Source of the DNA: Xiheimicrobium sp052034585
GTDB taxonomy: Bacteria > Myxococcota > Myxococcia > Myxococcales > Myxococcaceae
DNA: 64,000 nt
Assembly: GCA_052034585.1 (NCBI GenBank)
Contig: JBPOIJ010000057.1
Location: 310,001-374,000 of the forward strand
Direction of reading: 5' to 3'
Both the position numbers and the translations under genes were made by a program. Position 1 is the stretch's first letter. Every line of letters starts with the position of its first letter. Below the pieces are notes generated by a model that worked only from the letters and a program-made list of their open reading frames with translations, was not told the DNA's origin and did not search any database. Positions 33,632 to 41,220 of the stretch are shown one piece after another.

Positions 33632-34634
33632 GCTTCGGCGTGTCCTTGCCGCTCGGCAGCGCCTTGGGCGCCTCGAGGCCCTTGGGCAGCTCGCCAGTGA
33701 GCGCGTTCAGGAAGGTGACGATGGAGTCGACCTCGTCCTTCTTCAGCTCCTTGCCGAGCTGGTACTTCGCCATGAACGTCACCGCCTCGGGCAGCGTCTT
33801 CACCGAGCCGTCGTGCAGGTAGGGCGCCGTCTTGGCGACGTTGCGGAGCGAGGGCACGCGGAAGAAGAACTTGTCGGCGTCCTTCTTCGTCACCTCGAAG
33901 CGGCCGGTGTCCTTCAGGCCGGGCACCGCCGCGACGAGCCCGAGCTTCTGGTACATCGACCCGCCGAGGCCTTCGCCGAGATGGCAGCTCACGCAGCCGG
34001 CGTTGATGAAGGCCTGCAGCCCCTTCTTCTCGGCGTCGCTCAACGCCTTCTCGTCTCCACCGAGGTACGCGTCGAACTTGCTCGGCGTCACCAGAGTGCG
34101 CTCGAACGCGCCGATGGCCTTGGCCATGTTGTCGAAGGTGACCGCGGCGTCCTTCTCTCCACCGAAGGCCTTGGCGAAGAGCGGCGCGTAGCCGGGAATC
34201 GACTTGAGCACCTTCTCGACCTGCGCCGCATCGGCGACGGCCATCTCGACCGGGTTCAGCACCGGCCCCTTGGCCTGGTCCTCGAGCGTGGCGGCGCGGC
34301 CGTCCCAGAACTGGGCGACGTGGTTGCCGGCGTTGAACACGGTCGGCGCGTTCCGCCCGCCCTTCTGCTTCTTGTGGCCCGTCGAGAACTGCTCGCCGTC
34401 GACGCCGTACTTCGCGAGGTCGTGGCAGCTCGCGCAGGCCACGTCGTGGTTCTTCGAGAGCCGCTTGTCGAAGTAGAGCAGCTTGCCGAGCGCCACCTTG
34501 TCGGCGGTGATGGCGTTGTCCTTCGACTCGAACTGCTTCGGCAGCGGCTTGAAGATGCCCTTCGCCGAGTCGAACAGCGCGTCGGCGTGGGCGAGGCTCG
34601 CGAAAGTGACGAGGACGAGAGTGAACGAACGCAT
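33618..34634 (-). CDS. ccpA: Di-haem cytochrome c peroxidase
   Basis: This 338-residue periplasmic enzyme has a cleavable signal peptide (MRSFTLVLVTFASLAHA) and two c-type haem sites: CASCH (Cys67, Cys70, His71) and CVSCH (Cys214, Cys217, His218). The segment FDKRLSKNHDVACASC and the downstream NAPTVFNAGNHVAQFWDGRA are typical of bacterial cytochrome c peroxidases, which reduce hydrogen peroxide with electrons from small cytochromes. MauG-type enzymes share the fold but usually sit beside their substrate genes, and none is here. The C-terminal tail is Lys/Pro-rich. It is the only gene on its transcript as far as can be seen. The symbol is by family. Confidence 0.93.
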   Translation of the reverse strand: MRSFTLVLVTFASLAHADALFDSAKGIFKPLPKQFESKDNAITADKVALGKLLYFDKRLSKNHDVACASCHDLAKYGVDGEQFSTGHKKQKGGRNAPTVFNAGNHVAQFWDGRAATLEDQAKGPVLNPVEMAVADAAQVEKVLKSIPGYAPLFAKAFGGEKDAAVTFDNMAKAIGAFERTLVTPSKFDAYLGGDEKALSDAEKKGLQAFINAGCVSCHLGEGLGGSMYQKLGLVAAVPGLKDTGRFEVTKKDADKFFFRVPSLRNVAKTAPYLHDGSVKTLPEAVTFMAKYQLGKELKKDEVDSIVTFLNALTGELPKGLEAPKALPSGKDTPKPDPS

Positions 34635-34701
34635 GGAGACTCCTTGGGCTACGGTTTGGACACTGTCTAAAAGCTGACGATGTCGAGCGCCAGGAAATTC
34701 T

Positions 34702-35103
34702 TCAGGCCGCGGTGCCGGGAGCGACTTCCTTGATCACGCGCAGGGTGAGCTGATTCCCGCAGCCGTCACAGAAGACGTTGGTCTCGTCGATGACCCTGCC
34801 GCTCGTCGGCAGCTTCCGCGTTTCCTTGCAGCGCGGGCAGACGCCGTTCACTTCGACGAACGACGACGACACCCCGAAGCGGAGAAAGAAGATGACCGGC
34901 CCCGCGAGGATGAGAATGGGCGGGAGAATGAAGTGCAGCCCGGGAATGATGATGGACACGCCAGCGAGGCTCCAGCTGAGCGCCATTCCCACGGAGGCGC
35001 GCCGGAGCCGCTCGAGCATCGTCCAATCGGCCACCGTGGCATCGGCGGTGGTGGGCGGCTCGGCGCCGAGGCTCAGACGAACGGGGAGGACTCTCGTCGG
35101 CAC
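34702..35103 (-). CDS. Membrane protein with C-terminal zinc ribbon
   Basis: This 133-residue protein starts at GTG 35103. Two adjacent transmembrane helices (MALSWSLAGVSIIIPGLHFI; LPPILILAGPVIFFLRFGVS) are followed by a soluble zinc-ribbon-like domain, CPRC about 28 residues before CDGC. The C-terminal strand is LTLRVIKEVAPG. No family was recognised. It is divergent from the membrane protein at 35204. A role in sensing or protein-protein contact at the membrane is speculative. Confidence 0.7.
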   Translation of the reverse strand: MPTRVLPVRLSLGAEPPTTADATVADWTMLERLRRASVGMALSWSLAGVSIIIPGLHFILPPILILAGPVIFFLRFGVSSSFVEVNGVCPRCKETRKLPTSGRVIDETNVFCDGCGNQLTLRVIKEVAPGTAA

Positions 35104-35203
35104 GCGTCACCCAATACGCCTCTCGTGACGTGGCGCAAGCGGAGTTCCTGGCCGGCCAGCCTTGGCGCCGACTGAGTGGGGGAGATGGCGTAGAACGCGG
35201 CGC

Positions 35204-35821
35204 ATGGCAGTGAACAAACTCCAGGTCGGGCTCGGTTGCGGCGGCTTCGTGCTCGGGGCGCTCATCGGGCTCCTCATCGGCGGCGCGAGTGGCTACGGCA
35301 TCGCGGGAATTCTGACGTCGTCGCGGGAGACGCAGGCATACCTGCTGGTGCTCATCGTGCCGGCGGTGGCGCTCCTCTCGGGGCTCACCTTCGCGGCGAC
35401 GGCGGCGTGGCTCGCGGTGCGAAAGGGGCCAGCGTTGCTCCTGCTCTCGGCGCCGGGCTGGCTCATCCTCCTCGCCTGCGTGGTGCTCGCGTTCGCCTGG
35501 AATCGCACCGCGCGCCCGGCCTCGGTGACGATTCGCAACCAGACGACGAAGCCGTTCCACAACCTCTTCCTCGGGAGCGACTTTCGACGGAACCAGCGCG
35601 TCGGAGAGCTGGGTCCCGGGGAGACGAGCTCGAGCTTCTCCATCGACCTCGACGAGCCCGCCACGTTCGCCGGCCTCGAGGGCCGCACCGACGTCGACGG
35701 AGAGTACGTTCGCCACACCTTGCCTCGTGACGAGGCGAGCAGTCTTCCCGACGGCGACTACGTCTGGGTCGTGGGCGAGGACGACGGCCGGCTGACCTAT
35801 TCGTTCGAGAGGGCCCCATGA
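35204..35821 (+). CDS. Membrane protein with C-terminal soluble domain, coupled to a lipoprotein
   Basis: This protein has about 205 residues. Three hydrophobic helices lie in the first 110 residues (VGLGCGGFVLGALIGLLIGG; YLLVLIVPAVALLSGLTF; ALLLLSAPGWLILLACVVLA). A beta-rich C-terminal domain follows (ASVTIRNQTTKPFHNLFLGS; YVWVVGEDDGRLTYSFERA) that is probably exposed on the outer side of the inner membrane. No known family. The stop overlaps the start of the next gene (ATGA), a surface lipoprotein, so the two are made together. ATG 35204 is preferred to the upstream 35162 start, whose leader is unusually Arg/Trp-rich. Confidence 0.72.
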   Translation: MAVNKLQVGLGCGGFVLGALIGLLIGGASGYGIAGILTSSRETQAYLLVLIVPAVALLSGLTFAATAAWLAVRKGPALLLLSAPGWLILLACVVLAFAWNRTARPASVTIRNQTTKPFHNLFLGSDFRRNQRVGELGPGETSSSFSIDLDEPATFAGLEGRTDVDGEYVRHTLPRDEASSLPDGDYVWVVGEDDGRLTYSFERAP

Positions 35822-36627
35822 GACTCGTGAGGGGCTGGGTCGTCATCGCAGCGGTGATTGCGGGCTGTCCGATGGATCCATCGGGAGTCGACGGGGGCGG
35901 CGCGGGAGGCGCGGGAGGCGCGGCGGCGGGCGGAACGGTGGCCGGTGGCAGTGCGGGCGGCAGCACGAGTGGTGGAGCCGCGGGTGGATCATCTGGAGGC
36001 GCGACCGGCGGTGGCGCAGCTGGTGGCTCCGCAGGCGGCAGCACGAGTGGTGGAGCGGCCGGAGGCTCCGCTGGAGGCGCGGCGGGCGGCGGACGAGTGG
36101 CCGGCCCCATCGAGGCCTGCACGGGCCTCGAGGTGCCCTCGCTCGAAGACGACGTCTTCGCCACCACGTTCTCCTGCACCGACCCGGGCAACACTGGCGG
36201 CACCATCGTGCCCGGTGTCTACAAGCTGACGCGCGGGCACTTCGGCGTGGGCTACGCGTCGCTCGACGCCGGAGTGTGTGTCTTCGGCGGCACCCGGCCG
36301 ACCGGTTTCCGAGTTCGTTTCACCCAGACCTCGGACCCTCGCGTCTTCGGCTACCAAGAGCTCCGCGGCTTCTGGGCGGCTGACGCGGGCACCTTCGTCG
36401 AGAGCTCGGTGAGCGGCCGGGCGCGCCTCTCCACCGACGGCCTCTCCATCGCGCTCGAGGTGGCGGAGTGCGACGGCGGCACCCCCATGCCGAGCTCGAG
36501 CTACCGCGGCTTCAGCGCGGGCCCGACCTTCTTCCGCATGGACTGCTGCCGCACGTCCGTTCCAGGCGGAAGCGGCAGCCCGCTCGACGCCGGCCTCGCG
36601 TACATCATCGAGTTCACCCGCGAGTAG
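35818..36627 (+). CDS. Gly/Ala/Ser-linker lipoprotein
   Basis: This 269-residue exported lipoprotein has a signal peptide ending in VIAGC. Residues about 25-95 form a GGSAGGSTSGGAAGG linker, and the rest is a compact Cys-containing domain (IEACTGLEV, TFSCTDPG, GVCVFGG, ECDGG and MDCCRTS). The domain contains short strands such as GTIVPGVYKLTRGHFG and SGRARLSTDGLSIAL. It is coupled by a 4-bp overlap to the upstream membrane protein. The linker style is shared with lipoproteins at 845, 29651 and 43613, while the C-terminal domains differ. Function unknown. Confidence 0.82.
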   Translation: MRLVRGWVVIAAVIAGCPMDPSGVDGGGAGGAGGAAAGGTVAGGSAGGSTSGGAAGGSSGGATGGGAAGGSAGGSTSGGAAGGSAGGAAGGGRVAGPIEACTGLEVPSLEDDVFATTFSCTDPGNTGGTIVPGVYKLTRGHFGVGYASLDAGVCVFGGTRPTGFRVRFTQTSDPRVFGYQELRGFWAADAGTFVESSVSGRARLSTDGLSIALEVAECDGGTPMPSSSYRGFSAGPTFFRMDCCRTSVPGGSGSPLDAGLAYIIEFTRE

Positions 36628-36692
36628 CTCAGCGCTCGTCCACTGAAAGGGCACGTTCCTTCCGAACGCCGCCATCGCGCGCACCCGGGCGC

Positions 36693-37670
36693 TCACCCCA
36701 TCGAGACGACGACCTTGCCGCGCGCGCGACCGCTCTCGACCAGCGACATGCCCTCGCCGACGGCCCCGAGCTCGACCGTGCGATCGATGACCGCACGAAT
36801 CGCTCCATCCCTCGCCCACGCCGCGAGCTGTTCGAGATCGGCCGTTTGCCGGTTCGAATCGATGGTCAGCGTGGTGCCGTATCGCCCGAACAGCGCGAAG
36901 TAGGGCCGTGCGAACAACAACGCCTGGAAGAGCTGGGCGTTCGTGCCACCGACCATCACGTAGCGGCCTCTGGGCTTCAGCAGCCGGCGGAAGGTCGAGA
37001 GCGACTGGTAGCCGTTGATGGCGACGACCGCATCGAACGAGGCGGAGAGCGTCTCGAGCGAGGTGCGTTGGTAGTCGGAGACCTCGTTCGCGCCGAGCGA
37101 GCGAACCAGCTCCACGCTCTTGGGCCCGCAGGTGGCCGAGACGTGCGCGCCGAGGACCCGGGCGACCTGCACCGCGAAGTTGCCGACGCCGCCGCCCGCG
37201 CCGCAGATCAACACCCGCGTCCCCGCCGTCACGCCAGCCGCCCGCAGCCCCTGCAGCGCCGTCGTGCCCGCGAGCGCCAGGGCTGCTCCGTCTCGAACGC
37301 TCACTTCCTCGGGCAGCTTCGCGAGTGAGCGCTCCTCGGCCACGCAGTACTCGGCGAAGGCGCCGTCGGCGTTCATCGGCGTCTCACCGAAGACCCGGTC
37401 GCCAGGCACGAAGCGCGTCACGCCCTCACCAACGGCCACCACGACGCCCGCCACGTCTTGCCCGAGCACCCGCCGCTTCTTCGGCGCCCACAAGCCGTTC
37501 ATCAGCCGCACCAGGAACGGATCCGCGCGCATCAGCCGGTAGTCGGCGGCGTTGATCGACGACGCTCCGACGCGGATCAGCACCTCGCCCTTCCCTGCGC
37601 GAGGCTCGCTCAGCTCGGCGAGCTGGAGCACTTCGGGCCCTCCGTACTCGCGATAGACGATGGCCTTCAT
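36693..37670 (-). CDS. NAD(P)-dependent zinc-type alcohol dehydrogenase/quinone oxidoreductase
   Basis: This 325-residue MDR-family oxidoreductase has a GroES-like N-terminal domain (EVLIRVGASSINAADYRLMR; GQDVAGVVVAVGEGVTRFVP) and a Rossmann domain with the cofactor motif AGGGVGNFAVQVARVLG. The Cys/His ligands of the catalytic zinc are absent, which fits the zinc-independent quinone oxidoreductase (Qor-like) or reticulon-4-interacting-protein-like group. It is probably an NADPH-dependent enone or quinone reductase. Its start overlaps the stop of the DUF2306 gene (ATGA), so the two are coupled. The two-component pair upstream may control them. Confidence 0.9.
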   Translation of the reverse strand: MKAIVYREYGGPEVLQLAELSEPRAGKGEVLIRVGASSINAADYRLMRADPFLVRLMNGLWAPKKRRVLGQDVAGVVVAVGEGVTRFVPGDRVFGETPMNADGAFAEYCVAEERSLAKLPEEVSVRDGAALALAGTTALQGLRAAGVTAGTRVLICGAGGGVGNFAVQVARVLGAHVSATCGPKSVELVRSLGANEVSDYQRTSLETLSASFDAVVAINGYQSLSTFRRLLKPRGRYVMVGGTNAQLFQALLFARPYFALFGRYGTTLTIDSNRQTADLEQLAAWARDGAIRAVIDRTVELGAVGEGMSLVESGRARGKVVVSMG

Positions 37671-38299
37671 GACGCCACCTCGACGTTTCTCAGCGCGCGC
37701 ATCGGGCGAGCGAGCAGCCACTCCGCGACGAGGGCGTTGATCAACCACCCAGCGGACATCAGCGCTGCGTAGGAGCCAGGGCTCCGAAACGCCTCGAAGG
37801 CCGGGAGGCTGAAGAGCGACATCGTCACCACCTGCGTCCCCGCGCCGGCGCACAAGGCATAGGCCCGCGTCGCCCAGGCCTCGTGCGCGTCGAAGGCGCT
37901 CCTCCGAGCAGCCACGACGGAGAGGACGATGAAGCTCACGATGGCGAGCGCGACCACGAGCCGCACGGTGTCGAGCAACGGCGAGTCCCACTCCTTGGGA
38001 GCCCAGCGCCACACCATCCAACTGCCGCTCAGCGCGCCGACGACGCCCAGCACCGCGAGCACCCGGCCAACGAGTCGATGCCACGCGGAGCGACGGAGCG
38101 CAGGCACGAACTGGAACGCGCCGACGGTGAGGAAGGCGGTCGACCCGATGATGTGGAGCGCTCCAGTGAGAGGAGCGGCGGCGAACCGAGCTGCGCCCTC
38201 GAGCTCGGACGAGGCGGTCGACATCGAGAACAACCGCACGAGGCCGGCAGCGAAGGGGATGGCGCTCAACAACAACAACCCAGCGATTCGTCTTTTCAT
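37667..38299 (-). CDS. DUF2306 integral membrane protein
   Basis: This 210-residue protein has about six transmembrane helices. The centre HIIGSTAFLTVGAFQFVPAL, followed by WHRLVGRVLAVLGVVGALSG, matches the DUF2306 pattern with conserved histidines in or near the membrane. These resemble the haem- or metal-binding His of related membrane families, but the function is unsettled. ATG 38299 starts directly at MKRRIAGLLLLSAIP, a typical first helix; the longer start at 38332 adds a polar leader. It is coupled to the downstream oxidoreductase and lies 73 bp after the response-regulator gene on the same strand. Confidence 0.85.
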   Translation of the reverse strand: MKRRIAGLLLLSAIPFAAGLVRLFSMSTASSELEGAARFAAAPLTGALHIIGSTAFLTVGAFQFVPALRRSAWHRLVGRVLAVLGVVGALSGSWMVWRWAPKEWDSPLLDTVRLVVALAIVSFIVLSVVAARRSAFDAHEAWATRAYALCAGAGTQVVTMSLFSLPAFEAFRSPGSYAALMSAGWLINALVAEWLLARPMRALRNVEVAS

Positions 38300-38372
38300 G
38301 CGCCAACGATGCGCCTCGGCGTCGTCGCGCACCTCGGGCGAAAGGGCATTTCGTCTCAGCCGAAAGGATGAG

Positions 38373-39038
38373 TCACGGTGCTGCGCGGCGGGTCCGGCCC
38401 GTCTCCCAGGCCCAGAGCGCGACCTCGACCCGGTTTCGTGCGCCGAGCTTGCCCATGAGGGCCGCCACGTGCGTCTTCACCGTGCTGAGGCTGATGTGGA
38501 GCGTCGAGGCGATCTCCTCGTTCGGCAGTCCGCGCGCGAGGGTGACCAGCACTTCTTCTTCACGTTCGGTGAGCGGCTCGAGCGGCTGCGCGGGCGCTGG
38601 CGTCTCGTTCAAGGCGACGAACTTCTCGAGGAGCCGGGCGGTGACTTTCGGAGCAATCAACGCCTCTCCACTCGCGGCGGCGTGAATCGCCTGCACGAGC
38701 AACTCGGGCCCTGCGTCCTTCAGGAGGAAGCCCCGTGCGCCCGCCTTGAGCGCGCGAAAGACGTACTCGTCGAGATCGAAGGTGGTGATGACGACGACGG
38801 CCATCGGCTGGGCGACGCCCGGGCCCGCGAGCCGCCGAGTCGCCTCGATGCCGTCCATCACCGGCATGCGCACGTCGAAGAGGCAGACGTCTGGCCGCAG
38901 CGCCTGGGCGAGGGCGACGGCGCGGCTCCCGTCCTCCGCTTCGCCCACCACCTCGAGGCCGGGCTGCGCCTCGAGGATGAGCTTGAGCCCGGTGCGGATG
39001 AGGTGCTGGTCGTCGGCGAGGAGCACCCGAATCGTCAT
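38373..39038 (-). CDS. NarL/FixJ-type response regulator
   Basis: This 221-residue response regulator has a receiver domain with the acidic pair DD9-10, phosphoacceptor Asp55 in VCLFDVRMPVMDG, a conserved Thr in VVVITTFDLDE and Lys in RGFLLKDAGPELL. The C-terminal LuxR-type helix-turn-helix is LTEREEEVLVTLARGLPNEE, then ISLSTVKTHVAALMGKLGAR. Its ATG overlaps the stop of the sensor kinase (ATGA), so kinase and regulator are a cognate pair. The DUF2306/oxidoreductase genes begin 73 bp downstream and could be in the same transcript. The stimulus is unknown. Confidence 0.95.
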   Translation of the reverse strand: MTIRVLLADDQHLIRTGLKLILEAQPGLEVVGEAEDGSRAVALAQALRPDVCLFDVRMPVMDGIEATRRLAGPGVAQPMAVVVITTFDLDEYVFRALKAGARGFLLKDAGPELLVQAIHAAASGEALIAPKVTARLLEKFVALNETPAPAQPLEPLTEREEEVLVTLARGLPNEEIASTLHISLSTVKTHVAALMGKLGARNRVEVALWAWETGRTRRAAP

Positions 39039-40114
39039 GGCCGGCGGCCTTCTCTCGGAAACACGGCGACGGTCTGCCAACCGCCCTGCGCGAGCGGACC
39101 TGCCTCGAAGGTGCCACCGAGCAACGCGGCGCGCTCCGCCATGCCGATGAGCCCGAAGCCCGCTCCTCGCGCGGCGTCGCTCTTCTCTCCGTCGTCGAGC
39201 ACCGAGAGGCGAATGGCGGGCGCTCGACCATCGATGCGCACCTGCACCTTCGTGGCGTTGCGCGCGTGCTTCACCGCGTTGGTGATGGACTCCTGAGCGA
39301 CCCGGAACACGGCGCGCTCGACGGCCGGTGGGAGCCCTTCGAGATCGCCCGTCAGCTCGACCGCCACCGCCGGCGTGGTGGTGCGCGCCGCGAGGGCCGG
39401 GAGGTCGGTGATGCGGCCCGCCGGCACCAGCTCCGCTTCCTCGCCCTCTCGCAGCGACCCAACCAACGCCCGCAGCTCGTTGATCGCCCGCTTCGCCTCG
39501 TCTTCGATGGCGGTGAGCGCGAGCTTCGCGTCCTCGGGGCGAGTGGAGAGGATGGCGCGGGTCGCCTGCGCTTGAACGGTGACCGCCATCAGGTGGTGAG
39601 CGACGCTGTCATGGAGTTCTCGCGCGAGCCGTTCGCGTTCGAGGAGCCGGGCTTGGGCGAGTCCACGCTCCTGCGTCTCGGCGCGGAGCCGCGCGACGAT
39701 GCCGAGCGCACCAGGAAAGAGGAGGACCAGCGCACCACCGACGAGATCCGACAGGTGCGGCATCTCGTGGTTGAGCACCGCCGCCAACCAGGTGGCCACC
39801 ACCAACACCGTGCCGATGATCTGCTCTCGTCTCGAGCCGTGCCGGGCCAGGCTGTACGGCAGCGCGAGCACCGTCACCGAAACGAAGGGCGAGATCTTCG
39901 GCAGGTGGAGCACCGCCTCGATGGTGGTGAAGAGAATCGCGCTCCCGAAGGCGAGCAGCACCGCTGCGAGCGGGCGCGCACGGCGGAGGAGAATCGCCAG
40001 GGCGATGATCGACGCGAAGAGCATCGCGCCGGGCCGGCTCGGCAAATCGGTCCGGAACGCCACTTCGGCGCAAGCTCCGAGCACGACGAGCGCAGCGAAC
40101 CAGCGGTCGACCAT
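39035..40114 (-). CDS. NarL-group sensor histidine kinase (HisKA_3)
   Basis: This 359-residue membrane kinase has about five hydrophobic helices in its first 140 residues and no extended extracytoplasmic sensor. The HisKA_3 dimerisation helix carries phosphorylated His168 in LARELHDSVAHHLMAVTVQA. The HATPase_c domain has VAQESITNAVKHA (N box) and the GFGLIGMAERAALLGG motif; its G1 box reads DDGEKSD, a departure from the usual DNGxG. It is the first gene of a coupled pair with the NarL-type regulator, which it is expected to phosphorylate. ATG 40114 is the natural start. Confidence 0.93.
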   Translation of the reverse strand: MVDRWFAALVVLGACAEVAFRTDLPSRPGAMLFASIIALAILLRRARPLAAVLLAFGSAILFTTIEAVLHLPKISPFVSVTVLALPYSLARHGSRREQIIGTVLVVATWLAAVLNHEMPHLSDLVGGALVLLFPGALGIVARLRAETQERGLAQARLLERERLARELHDSVAHHLMAVTVQAQATRAILSTRPEDAKLALTAIEDEAKRAINELRALVGSLREGEEAELVPAGRITDLPALAARTTTPAVAVELTGDLEGLPPAVERAVFRVAQESITNAVKHARNATKVQVRIDGRAPAIRLSVLDDGEKSDAARGAGFGLIGMAERAALLGGTFEAGPLAQGGWQTVAVFPREGRRP

Positions 40115-40292
40115 CGAAGTGCACCCTAGCCGACGACCAGGGTCACCGAATCGGCCGAAAGAAGGAGCCGTCTCGAGCAGGCCTCACCTGCGGCTGCGCG
40201 GACCGGCGCTCGGAGGCGGCCTTCTCCGGCTTCAGCCGCTCCGTCGCGCCAGGCGGTCGGAACCCCGGGCGCGCCACCCGCGTGTGGACGAG

Positions 40293-40925
40293 TCAGCGGA
40301 GCTTCGTGATCGAGTTCTTGTTGCCGTTGCTCGACACCTTCGGGTTCTTGCCCCTCGGCGTGGCGCGCCACTGAATCTGGTTGGAGTCACCATTCGCGAC
40401 GATCGACTGCACGGAATCGGTCGTGATTCGGTTTCGGTCGCCGTTGACGTGCACGTTCTTGCAGGGCCCGTGCAGCGTGAGCCCGTTGTCGTTCCCGTTC
40501 ACGATGATCTGCTGATCAGCGCTGCAGGTGTGTTCGAGGGTCTGGCCGTTCTCCTGGACGACGAGGTCCTCGTCGTCATCGCCGTCGTCGGGCGCGGGCG
40601 CGGGCGTCGGTGCAGGCTGAACGACGGCCGGAGCGGGGGTCGCGACGTTCACCGAACCGGGCTTGGTCTCGACGCGAACGTTCGACGAGCCCGTCTGCAC
40701 CGCCGTCGTCCCTTGTCCTGTCGTCACCGTGACGTTGCCTGCCTTGGTCTTCACCTTCGTCCCAGCGCCGGTCTCGACGCGAACGCCTCCAGACCCGGTA
40801 TCGACCTGCACGCCAGCGGCGCCGGTGTCGACCTGGACGCCTCCAGTTCCGGTTTGAACCTTGACCTGCTGTGCCAGGGAGAGCGACGAGGTGAGGGTGA
40901 TGACGGCGATGCACAACGAACGCAT
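40293..40925 (-). CDS. Secreted DUF3060 protein with VQVDTG repeats
   Basis: This 210-residue exported protein has a cleavable signal peptide (MRSLCIAVITLTSSLSLAQQ). Residues about 20-90 are a run of short, similar beta units (GGVQVDTGAAGVQVDTGSGG and variants). A Pro/Ala stretch and an acidic segment (DDGDDDED) follow. The C-terminal 70 residues match DUF3060, whose tandem N-x-N-x-(I/L) units (IIVNGNDNGLTLHGPCKNVH; SIVANGDSNQIQW) suggest a small beta-solenoid. Two cysteines may form a disulfide. Function unknown; it is probably an envelope or extracellular structural protein. Confidence 0.8.
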   Translation of the reverse strand: MRSLCIAVITLTSSLSLAQQVKVQTGTGGVQVDTGAAGVQVDTGSGGVRVETGAGTKVKTKAGNVTVTTGQGTTAVQTGSSNVRVETKPGSVNVATPAPAVVQPAPTPAPAPDDGDDDEDLVVQENGQTLEHTCSADQQIIVNGNDNGLTLHGPCKNVHVNGDRNRITTDSVQSIVANGDSNQIQWRATPRGKNPKVSSNGNKNSITKLR

Positions 40926-41220
40926 GAGCTGCCTCCAGGGGTGAAGGACGAGGAGCCTAGGTCGACGCGTTCGTTCGCCCCATATTCGCCAAGAGCAGTT
41001 CCAGAGTTGCCGTGATCTTCGTCACTGCACGCAGCGCCGGTCGCATCGACGGCTCTTCCCAAGGGCACGCTCCAGCACGAGGCATGCCTGAGTTGGGGCC
41101 GACGCACCGAGGGCGAGACCCAGCTGACGAAGGCCGATCGAGAGGGCGTCGTGCGGGAACGCCTCGCGCGGCTCCTTCCTCGCTGATGAGACCGCCCGAG
41201 ACGAACCCTTCGTCCGAACG
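40926..41220. other. Intergenic region, 295 bp, no gene seen
   Basis: This stretch lies between the start of the DUF3060 gene and the stop of the zinc-finger kinase, both on the minus strand. It must hold the promoter of the DUF3060 gene and the kinase 3-prime end. I saw no convincing gene, terminator hairpin or repeat in it. Confidence 0.5.
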
